A DNA stretch of 64,000 nucleotides from contig DFLE01000024.1 of NCBI GenBank assembly GCA_002373375.1, forward strand, positions 1 to 64,000, written 5' to 3'. Below the pieces are notes generated by a model. It was not told the origin of the DNA. It worked only from the letters and a program-made list of their open reading frames with translations, and did no database searches. Every line of letters starts with the position of its first letter. Position 1 is the first letter of the stretch. Source of the stretch: Prevotellaceae bacterium UBA3627 (GTDB lineage: Bacteria > Bacteroidota > Bacteroidia > Bacteroidales > Bacteroidaceae). Both the position numbers and the translations under genes were made by a program. Shown here one piece after another: positions 37,101 through 43,680 of the stretch.

Positions 37101-38865
37101 GATGCCTAACCGTGAGAGCGACCTCGTAGGTGTGACAAGCGACTATGACGGTACATCTATTGCAGAGATATTCGTACTTGCCGACCAAAAAGAGGGTGCC
37201 GTCAAGACTCCGGTACTCGTGTCAAGCACTCCTGCTGAGGGCAGCACTGACGCTTCGGCTAATGGCTCTATCATTCTGAACTTCGACGCTAAGGTTAAGG
37301 CAGGCACAGGCAACGCTATCCTCAACGGTGAGGAGATAGCACCTGTTATTGCTGGTAAGAGCGCCGTGTTCAAGTATGCAGGTCTTGACTATGCTACGCA
37401 ATATACATTCCAGATGCCTAAGGGCGTACTCGTAAGCCGCAGCGGCGAGGAACTAGAGGAGGTCAGCATCACCTTCACCACCATGGAGCGCCAGCAGCCT
37501 GAGAAGCGTGTGTTCGACGCTATAGTGGCACAGGACGGCTCTGGTGACTACACCACCGTACAGGCTGCCATCGACGCAGCTCCTGCAGGACGTGGCAAGC
37601 CATGGCTCATCTTCATCAAGAACGGTCAATATAAGGAGCATGTGGATGTTCCTGCCACCAAGCCTTATCTGCACTTCATCGGTCAGTCACGTGACGGCGT
37701 AGTGATAAAGGACGACCGCCTCAGTGGTGGTGACAATGCCGTGCATGTAAGCATCGGCGCTACCGTAGTGGTAAATGCCGATAACACCTTCTTCGAGAGT
37801 CTCACCATGGAGAATATCTATGGTCATGAGAAACAGGATGGTCCGCAGGCTCTGGCTCTCAACACCGGTGGCGACCGCATCTGCCTTAACAACGTGGCTC
37901 TGCTCTCTTATCAGGACACTTGGATCACCACCTCTACACAGAAGAACCGCCACTACATCAAGAACTCTCTCATTGAGGGTGCGGTGGACTTCATATACAA
38001 CGGCGGTGACGTATATCTCGACGGCGACACTCTGGAGATTAACCGTCCTTCTGGCGGCTTCATCGTGGCTCCTAACCATACCGCTGACACTAAGTGGGGA
38101 TATGTATTCCAGAACAACGTGATACGTCCGCACGCTGGTGTGAACGTTACCGACGTATGGCTCGGTCGTCCATGGCACAATGCTCCTAAGACAGTGTTTA
38201 TCAATACACAGACATTCGTCAATATCCCTGCCAAGGGATGGTACAACACCATGGGCGGACTGCCGGCTCTCTGGGCTGACTATAACACCGTGGATGCCAA
38301 CGGCAACCCTGTTGACCTCTCACAGCGTGAGTCATACTACTATTACATCAACAGCAGCACTGGCGATAAGGTTGAGGCGTTCGACGTGAAGAACAAACTC
38401 ACCGACGAGGAGGCAGCACAGTACACCATCAAGAACGTGATGGGCGGTGATGACAACTGGCAGCCAGACCTCCTCTGCGAGGCTACAGAGGCTCCGGTTC
38501 CGGTAATCAATGACAACACCATCTCATGGGATGAGGTGCCTTACGCTATCTGCTATGTGGTAACCAGGGGCGACGAGGTTGTGGCTATCACAACAGAGAC
38601 CTCTGTTGACGTTAACGCAGTAGTCAGCGCCAAGGGTTCTGCAGCGCTCGGCGCCAACGACAGCGAGGAGCCTTACAAGGTTCAGTCTGTCAACGAGCAG
38701 GGTGGCTTGAGTAAGTTCGGCATCGCCACTGATGCCACAGCGCTCAACGCCGTGTCTGCTGCCAAGGGTGCCAAGAGCAACGTGTATTATAACATCGCAG
38801 GTCAGCGTGTCAACTCTTCTTTCAAGGGTATGGTCATCAGCGACGGCAAGAAATACATGAAGTAA
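34165..38865 (+). CDS. giant secreted CE8 pectin methylesterase
   Basis: 1566 residues with a signal peptide to VQADD. Two related N-terminal domains (about 25-225 and 312-490) share NYYEVTFPT / VYYEVQFPT, GNWWLYK and NKEKVIVRLI and look like a tandem duplication, probably sugar-binding. InlB-type repeats (GYAFAGWYNT; GYHFQGWADE; FTGWDGDATG) and an SbsA-type Ig domain (TPAEGSTDASANGSI) follow. The CE8 right-handed beta-helix starts near 1115. Catalytic motifs are GPQALAL (about 1226-1232), YQDTW (1249-1253, Asp1251), VDFIYN (1274-1279, Asp1275) and LGRPW (1333-1337, Arg1335). The C-terminus NIAGQRVN-KGMVISDGKKYMK is sorting-like. It demethylates homogalacturonan at the cell surface. No pectate lyase or SusC/D pair is in the window. 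Confidence 0.9.
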   Translation: MQTKQSFLTSLLIMLVGLLPLTVQADDAVQLAKWTFDTGYTVEDNVYTPNSDAYAESGSKWFSAGAPVIVANESVGSATDYTISGNSSRTWALCNGWNNQVFRIVNDTEANDIDDLTDPTKHKNYYEVTFPTTGYKNITLGMACAYGNNAAATLTAVTSVDGGVTWSAGETYTTLGNWWLYKTDTLNIPAPNKEKVIVRLIFGNGLSSNWNLEHLVINGEPATSFAETYKVSTTVTPDGAGYVTSTPSLPEYEAGTEVTLSANANLGYAFAGWYNTDNELLSTDPSYVVTVNGDVNVVALYEDAPLPEGTAVTLADWNFENSTDISATYFSTAVPQIAPDSQMGSADNYQLTASSEGSYWQLCTGYNNKVLRIVNSTANNITDYTDASQHNVYYEVQFPTKGYKDVTLDFAVAYGSNAEAGIEAVVSTDGGETWADAGTFTTMGNWWLYKNNKVTISANNKEKVIVRLIAANELASNWNLDYVKVNAVVAAAPISVSDKNFTLKWPLGQGTSDATAAVASKDGVFSVAEMSIGTLNVSTARSAGASKQTLYKPTNHNSAVNNDDALTFVVKPKKGITFQLDSLSFEASRWGTGGGKIDVEVETASGVVTLASGILPDYGNGGLFSTLKYDVDDVTVDSEGLIVRIKVYSLASTKEYGFGNIVLYGDAEGTVEPVPSYTLQVTSGMSGAGKISTNPAGAEFDEGTLITASATENFGYHFQGWADEAGEIVSTDKTYSFEISENTSLTAQYVKANVYALNLTRSEGVAENLVLYQPVGNYVDGIHYYEEGTDVVLTAVNNRIMTFTGWDGDATGTSQTCEVKMTGEKNVTANFSAADYIVGWDLYYDQPAKDRAADYKADSENAGMLSLRKADGTTNGWLTRGISNGFENGKSAARIWKFLSEEWYWEISFSSKGYENLVISSCLGDDYNTYSENNVEYSIDGTNFTKIGTFNLTARAWDGPREFALPEDANDQDRVWIRWMPNRESDLVGVTSDYDGTSIAEIFVLADQKEGAVKTPVLVSSTPAEGSTDASANGSIILNFDAKVKAGTGNAILNGEEIAPVIAGKSAVFKYAGLDYATQYTFQMPKGVLVSRSGEELEEVSITFTTMERQQPEKRVFDAIVAQDGSGDYTTVQAAIDAAPAGRGKPWLIFIKNGQYKEHVDVPATKPYLHFIGQSRDGVVIKDDRLSGGDNAVHVSIGATVVVNADNTFFESLTMENIYGHEKQDGPQALALNTGGDRICLNNVALLSYQDTWITTSTQKNRHYIKNSLIEGAVDFIYNGGDVYLDGDTLEINRPSGGFIVAPNHTADTKWGYVFQNNVIRPHAGVNVTDVWLGRPWHNAPKTVFINTQTFVNIPAKGWYNTMGGLPALWADYNTVDANGNPVDLSQRESYYYYINSSTGDKVEAFDVKNKLTDEEAAQYTIKNVMGGDDNWQPDLLCEATEAPVPVINDNTISWDEVPYAICYVVTRGDEVVAITTETSVDVNAVVSAKGSAALGANDSEEPYKVQSVNEQGGLSKFGIATDATALNAVSAAKGAKSNVYYNIAGQRVNSSFKGMVISDGKKYMK

Positions 38866-38915
38866 TTCCCGTATATCAGACAATTGATTTTAGTTAGTTA
38901 TAATGAAACGTTAGC

Positions 38916-38953
38916 CCCGCCTGTTCTCCACCGTGAGAACAGGCGGGTTTTCT
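38916..38953 (+). terminator. terminator of the pectin esterase operon
   Basis: CCCGCCTGTTCTC (38916-38928) and GAGAACAGGCGGG (38935-38947), loop CACCGT, then TTTTCTTTT. Confidence 0.88.
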
Positions 38954-38959
38954 TTTCCT

Positions 38960-39430
38960 CTCCCACAGATAGCACAGATGGACACAGATTTTTCTTGAAC
39001 AACGGATTAAAACGGATGACACGGATATTCTCCCACAGATAGCACAGATATACACAGAATTTTTTTGACAACGGATTAAAACGGATGACACGGATTGCAC
39101 GGATTAATAATTTTCGAACACGAATAACTCAAATGACACGAATAATTATTTAACAGAAATGGTCAGAAATTATTCAGAAATTTTTCATTAATAATTTATT
39201 ACATGATTATAATTCATGATAATTCTTTGCAAGCAAAGCGTCACAAGTGCCGAGCGCATGGTCAATTTATGATAATTCGTGTTCAAAAAAATAAATCTGT
39301 GTATATCTGTGTATATCTGTGTTATCTGTGGGAAATTATTCGTGTCATTCGAGTTATTCGTGTTCTCAAAAAAATCCATGTAATCTGTGCTATCTGTGCT
39401 ATCTGTGGGAAAACTTCGTGTTCAAGGAAA
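38960..39430. repeat. word-repeat region II, first half (inverted word arrays)
   Basis: 38962-39140 carries plus-oriented blocks (CCACAGATAGCACAGAT, AACGGATTAAAACGGAT twice, CACGAATAACTCAAAT). 39270-39425 carries reverse blocks (ATCTGTGTATATCTGTG, ATTCGTGTCATTCGAG, ATCTGTGCTATCTGTG). The A+T-rich centre (39141-39269) includes one copy of a 51-bp direct repeat (39145-39195). No coding frame is credible. Confidence 0.82.
39145..39195. repeat. 51-bp direct repeat, copy 1
   Basis: The stretch from ATTATTTAACAGAAATGG to TTCATTAATAAT is identical to 39832-39882, 687 bp downstream. The two copies flank the 22-bp tandem array. The last part (TCAGAAATTTTTCATTAATA) recurs inverted at about 42975-42996. 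Confidence 0.85.
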
Positions 39431-39529
39431 AAGGCTTCGATAGGACATTTTTGTCATCCCTTGACTTAAATCATGTTGGTCAAAAAACTCAATCTAGGAG
39501 AGAATGAGGGGTAAAAAACGGAAAAAGGA

Positions 39530-39561
39530 TGCGAAAATTGATGATTTCGCACCTTTTTTTT
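39530..39561. terminator. orphan bidirectional terminator inside the repeat region
   Basis: TGCGAAA (39530-39536) pairs with TTTCGCA (39545-39551). T8 follows on the plus side, and an A5 run on the other side gives U5 on the minus strand. No gene ends here, so an unannotated small transcript is implied, or the hairpin belongs to an inserted element. Confidence 0.6.
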
Positions 39562-39566
39562 CGTGA

Positions 39567-39654
39567 AAGCATAGCTTTTACGATGAGAAAGCATAGCTTT
39601 TAGGGTGTCATTCGATAGCTTTTACACCCTGGAAGCATAGCTTTTAGAGGGCAA
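39567..39654. repeat. tandem array of four 22-bp units with internal dyads (iteron-like)
   Basis: AAGCATAGCTTTTA starts at 39567, 39589 and 39633; a variant (TTCGATAGCTTTTA) starts at 39611. Spacing is exactly 22 bp throughout. Each unit is this conserved 14-mer plus a variable 8-mer: CGATGAGA, GGGTGTCA, CACCCTGG, GAGGGCAA. AAAGC-AT-AGCTTT within the unit is a dyad. Spacers 2 and 3 are mutually complementary (AGGGTGT / ACACCCT). The period of about two helical turns suggests binding of a protein along one face of the DNA. Confidence 0.85.
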
Positions 39655-39831
39655 AAACTATCGTTTTTTCATGCTTTTTCACATCCTACTACTGATTATC
39701 AAGCAGTTACAACTCTCTGTAGATTTCGCTGTACGCGACCAGCAGGAAATAATTTTGAAATATTGCAAGCATGAGGCGTTAACGGAAGGCCCCCAATAGG
39801 ACATTTTAGCGATTTGGCGTTACAGCGGATT

Positions 39832-39882
39832 ATTATTTAACAGAAATGGTCAGAAATTATTCAGAAATTTTTCATTAATAAT
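39832..39882. repeat. 51-bp direct repeat, copy 2
   Basis: Identical to 39145-39195. A shorter direct repeat, ATAGGACATTTT, at 39440-39451 and 39796-39807 also brackets the terminator and the 22-bp array. Confidence 0.85.
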
Positions 39883-40130
39883 ATTTTCCAAGATTATAAT
39901 TCCTAAATAATTCTAATTAATAATTAGTGAAATCCGTGCAATCCGTCTTAATCCGTTGTTCCAAAAAATCCGTGTCCATCTGTGCTATCTGTGGGAGAAC
40001 AATATAATCTTTATAATCTCTGTAATCTGTGGTCGTAAGTATTTCTGTGGGAAATTATCCGTTGTTAAAAATAATCCCTGTAATCCTCGTAATCTGTGGT
40101 CGTGTTGTCCGTGTTGTCCGTTGTTGTGAA
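39883..40130. repeat. word-repeat region II, second half (reverse-oriented words)
   Basis: Runs of AATCCGTGCAATCCGT, ATCTGTGCTATCTGTG, AATCTCTGTAATCTGTGG and TCCGTGTTGTCCGTTG. Only the reverse orientation is present here. 40131-40208 is A+T-rich upstream sequence of the next promoter. Confidence 0.75.
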
Positions 40131-40208
40131 GTTCTCTGTAGTCATGTTAATTTTATTTAATTTATATAAATTTAACCAAATTAATTTCTTTACGTAACTA
40201 TTAAGGTG

Positions 40209-40216
40209 TACCTTTG
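40209..40216 (+). promoter_or_regulatory. promoter of the 40259 surface-protein gene (TACCTTTG)
   Basis: TAnnTTTG match; predicted start is near 40223, giving a leader of about 36 nt. Confidence 0.6.
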
Positions 40217-40258
40217 TTATATTAATAATCAAGTAACTAATAAAAAATAATTAATATT

Positions 40259-42514
40259 ATGAGAAAAACTATTACTCTACTATTATTAGCCCTCTTGACT
40301 TCTGTCGGAGCATGGGCTGCAGAATGGCAAACGAAATGGACAAATACGTTTGACGATGCTAGTACCTACTCAGAAGGTTGGGTAGCGACAAAATCTAGAG
40401 GTTCGGCTACATCAACAATTTCTCAAGGTACTAGAAGTGGAGACTATAAGTATATTAGCTTCTCCAATAATGCATACAACACGACATATCGTTATACATT
40501 TAACGATGCTAACTTCTCCGCTACGGATTATAAGTTCGAAATGGACTTTGCACTTACGAGGTGTAATGCTGATGCTAGTACCACAATGATGGTTCTGTAT
40601 GATTCAGAAGGAACAGAAATATTTAAAGTTTCTGCGGTTGGAGCTGATCCGGGAAAAGGTTCGACGGCGCTTGTAACTGGCAATGTCTATTTAAATGGAA
40701 GTACAGAGGCAGAAACAGCGACTGTAACAATGAATACATTTCGTGGAGGTGTACTTACATGGTATAATATCACAATAACAAGTAACGCTACTGACGGGAC
40801 AAAATTAACATTGACAAGATATGACGATATAACAGAAACTACCGATTTTACTATTTCAGATGGTTTAGTTACTCTTGGTTCTGTATTATTAGACCCTTCC
40901 AACATAAATCAGACCAGGTATGGTGGAGGTTCATTTGATAATTTCATTTTATCCGTTCCTAAAGCAGAAGGCACATGTGCACCACCGTCATATAGCATAA
41001 CTGGTGCAAATGGAACTTCACGTATATTCACGCTTTCTTGTGAAGAAGACAATCCTACAATTTATTATTCTGAAACAGAATTAGAGGCCGGAGCATCTGG
41101 ATGGACAGAATACACTAAAGCGGTAACAACTTCATCTTCTACAGTATATGCATATGCTTCGGCAAATAATGTCAATTCAGAAGTCATAAATTTTGCAACG
41201 GGGGCAGGAACTGTTGTAGAACTTAATGCACCTACATTCTCATTGCCTTATTATGACGTTACCACATCCAGTTATGCAGTAAAGGTGAGCAGTAATCAAG
41301 GTTCTGTACTTGGAAAACCAGATGCTTCGCTTTCATATTACACTACTGATCCAGACTCTCCTATTGCATGTAGTGCAGATTCTTACATCACGGGAATTAA
41401 AGCTGGAGAAACACTCCATGTTACAGCTTCAGCGGAAGGATACAGTTCAAAAACTGCAACATACACAGGCTTCGACAGAAATGCCGAAAAAATGATTCCA
41501 GATTGGAGCGACACATACACTACAGGCGAGGAAATAACTTCAGGTGAGTCCTTCACTGTCAACAATATTTCATATATTATACTTACAGGAATAGGAAGCG
41601 AAGATTTATCTGGAAACTTCGGATGTTATGCATTTGGAAATGATAGCAAAGGAAATCCACGATATGCATCTTCAACTGATGGACTAAAACCTGCTGGAAC
41701 TTACTATGTAGGAACTCAAAATGTTTCCGCTGACGGTTATGTGAAATTCACAGTAAATGAAGCAGCATACAGTTCTAATCTACTTACTACACGTGCTAAT
41801 GCAAGCTTTAGTTACGTTGAGAAAAATGCGGATAATTCATATTCCATGTATTTCAAACCGACTTCAACAGCATGCGGTTTCAATGTTGCAAATGGGCTTC
41901 AGATAAAGAAGGTTGAATATTTGATTCCTGGTGAAATCGTTCCTGTAAATGGTACATCTACTTATGTAACAACAGCAGCTTTGGACTTCTCTAACGTTAA
42001 AGGTCTGACAGTGCTTATTGCTACTGCAGAGACACCGGGCTATGTGGAACTGGCAAAGGTGACTCAGGTGCCTGCTGGTGCTCCTATCATTGTGAAGGGT
42101 GAGGCTGGTAACTACGGCGTGCCTGTATGCGACGCTACTACATACTCAGATGGTGAGACAGACGGTTTGACCAACAAGCTCGAAGGTAAGGCTACAGAGT
42201 CTTACACTGTAAAGGCTGGCGACAATATCTATGCTATCAAGAAAGATAAGTCTGAGTTCAGACCAGTAGCAGAAAACGTAGTGATACCAGAAAAGAAGGC
42301 TTACTTCAGATCTGAATACCCAATCAATACTGGTACTAATGCTAAGCCATACATCATCAGAGGCGAGGAAGAGGATCCTACAGCAGTAAGCACAGTAGAG
42401 GTCGTTGAGGCAACTAAGGCTAAGAAGTTCTTCAATGCAGCTGGTCAGCAGGTTGACGAGAACTACAAGGGTTTCGTGATTACTTCTGCGGGTAAGAAGA
42501 TTATCAATAAGTAA
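40259..42514 (+). CDS. secreted Prevotella surface protein with chromosomal-tag and chimeric C-terminal module
   Basis: 751 residues with a signal peptide (MRKTITLLLLALLTSVGAWA). Residues about 22-235 look like a lectin/laminin-G-type jelly roll (TNTFDDASTYSEGW, FEMDFALTR, TWYNITITSN, GGSFDNFILSV). A chitobiase-like repeat (TIYYSETELEAGASGWTEYT) and further beta domains follow. From about residue 565 (TYVTTAALDFSNVKGLTVLI) comes a module widespread in Prevotella exported proteins, ending FFNAAGQQVD-YKGFVITSAGKK. The coding DNA is strikingly A+T-rich until about 41950 and then takes on the G+C-richer codons of the rest of the window, suggesting fusion of a foreign N-terminal part to a resident tail. 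No enzyme motif was seen. Confidence 0.75.
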   Translation: MRKTITLLLLALLTSVGAWAAEWQTKWTNTFDDASTYSEGWVATKSRGSATSTISQGTRSGDYKYISFSNNAYNTTYRYTFNDANFSATDYKFEMDFALTRCNADASTTMMVLYDSEGTEIFKVSAVGADPGKGSTALVTGNVYLNGSTEAETATVTMNTFRGGVLTWYNITITSNATDGTKLTLTRYDDITETTDFTISDGLVTLGSVLLDPSNINQTRYGGGSFDNFILSVPKAEGTCAPPSYSITGANGTSRIFTLSCEEDNPTIYYSETELEAGASGWTEYTKAVTTSSSTVYAYASANNVNSEVINFATGAGTVVELNAPTFSLPYYDVTTSSYAVKVSSNQGSVLGKPDASLSYYTTDPDSPIACSADSYITGIKAGETLHVTASAEGYSSKTATYTGFDRNAEKMIPDWSDTYTTGEEITSGESFTVNNISYIILTGIGSEDLSGNFGCYAFGNDSKGNPRYASSTDGLKPAGTYYVGTQNVSADGYVKFTVNEAAYSSNLLTTRANASFSYVEKNADNSYSMYFKPTSTACGFNVANGLQIKKVEYLIPGEIVPVNGTSTYVTTAALDFSNVKGLTVLIATAETPGYVELAKVTQVPAGAPIIVKGEAGNYGVPVCDATTYSDGETDGLTNKLEGKATESYTVKAGDNIYAIKKDKSEFRPVAENVVIPEKKAYFRSEYPINTGTNAKPYIIRGEEEDPTAVSTVEVVEATKAKKFFNAAGQQVDENYKGFVITSAGKKIINK

Positions 42515-42550
42515 TAACTAGTATTCATGAATAAATACAGATTTATGACT

Positions 42551-42733
42551 ATGAAAAAGAAAGAATATAACACACCTAACATCCAGGTGATAACGATATC
42601 ACTGCCACACCTCATGGCTGGCAGCGTACAGGAAGGTCCAAACTCGCTTAACAACAATCCTGATGACGTAATTGGTAACAAAGACGAAATCGCTGCCAAG
42701 CAAGGCGGTTGGAATGCTTGGGACGAGGACTAA
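42551..42733 (+). CDS. small protein of the MKKK-Y-P-V-L-AGSV family, partner of the 40259 protein
   Basis: 60 residues from ATG 42551 (MKKKEYNTPNIQVITISLPH, then LMAGSVQEG), with an acidic and Asn-rich end (NAWDED). Upstream in-frame ATGs at 42527 and 42545 exist; the chosen start aligns with the 5051 paralogue. It lies 36 nt after the surface-protein stop, and a TATTCATGAATA palindrome is in the gap. Same pattern and position as the genes at 5051 and 11355. Function unknown. Confidence 0.65.
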   Translation: MKKKEYNTPNIQVITISLPHLMAGSVQEGPNSLNNNPDDVIGNKDEIAAKQGGWNAWDED

Positions 42734-42756
42734 GCTCCCTCCCATACAGATACGAA

Positions 42757-42804
42757 GAAAGGGTTGCCCCGTTATACACGGAGCAACCCTTTCTCTTTTC
42801 TCTT
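42757..42804 (+). terminator. terminator after the 40259-42733 pair
   Basis: GAAAGGGTTGC (42757-42767) and GCAACCCTTTC (42783-42793), with inner CCGT/ACGG, followed by TCTTTTCTCTTTTT. Confidence 0.82.
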
Positions 42805-42824
42805 TTTCTCTTTTCACAGGAATA

Positions 42825-43675
42825 TTATTCTCCCACAGATAACACAGATATACACAGATTTATTTCTAACAACGGATTAAAACGGATGACACGGATTTCA
42901 CTAATTATTTTTTTGAACACGAATTATCATAAATTGACCACGAATTAATCAGGAATTATAATATTGAAATAAATTATTAATGAAAAATTTCTGAATGCAT
43001 ACAAGGAGGGAGAGATAGAGGAGACTAAGACAATGAGAAAAATCGGAAATTCCGATTTTTCCACTAAACCGACGAATTATTATAATCTCGATGTATCCAT
43101 GTCTCCCACAGATAACACAGATTTTTTGTTTAACAACGGATTACACGGATTGCACTGATTATAAATAGAATTATTTAGGAATTATAATCTTGTAATAAAT
43201 TATTAATGAAAAATTCGTGGTCATTAATGGTAATTATATGTTATAAGAATGAATTATTTTTTGAACACGAATTATCATAAATTGACCATGAATTAATCAG
43301 GAATTAACCAGAAGTTATAATCTAAATAATTATTAATGAAAAATTCTTTCTGTAGATTATAATTTCCAAATCATTCTTCTTAATAATTCTTTTTAATAAT
43401 TCGTGTAATCAGTTTAATTAGTCTTAATCCGTTGTTCTAAATAAAATCTGTGTATATCTGTGATATCTGTGGGAGAATATTCGTGTTATTCGAGTTATTC
43501 GTGTTCTAAAATTATTAATCTGTGTAATCCGTGTAATCCGTTTTAATCCGTTGTTCTTAAAAAAAATCCATGTAATCTGTGCTATCTGTGGTCGTTATAT
43601 CCGTCTAATCCGTTTTAATCCGTTGTTAAATAAATCAGTGTCCATCTGTGTAATCTGTGGTCGTATAAGTTGTTT
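42825..43675. repeat. word-repeat region III
   Basis: Plus-oriented blocks are at 42832-42960 (CCCACAGATAACACAGAT, CAACGGATTAAAACGGAT) and again at 43085-43165. A+T-rich middle sections carry ATTATTAATGAAAAATT three times (about 42975, 43198, 43330). Reverse-oriented blocks are at 43380-43675 (AATCCGTGTAATCCGT, ATTCGTGTTATTCGAG, ATCTGTGCTATCTGTGGTC). It lies between the terminator at 42757 and the stop codon of the convergent macroglobulin-like gene. No credible gene. Confidence 0.82.
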
Positions 43676-43680
43676 TCGTG

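Noticed and set aside
28916..38865. Complete polysaccharide utilisation locus
   Set aside because: No SusC/SusD pair, lyase, glycosidase or transporter found; only regulator and two esterases.
39203..39507. Short plus-strand frames in word-repeat region II
   Set aside because: Translations are repeats of CYLCYLW-type residues produced by the DNA words; not genes.
39567..39654. CRISPR array
   Set aside because: Repeats are 14 bp with 8-bp intervals, far too short for spacers, and no cas genes are present.
39430..39830. Plasmid-type replication origin
   Set aside because: The 22-bp units look like iterons, but there is no Rep gene, DnaA box cluster or plasmid gene in the window; kept only as an analogy.
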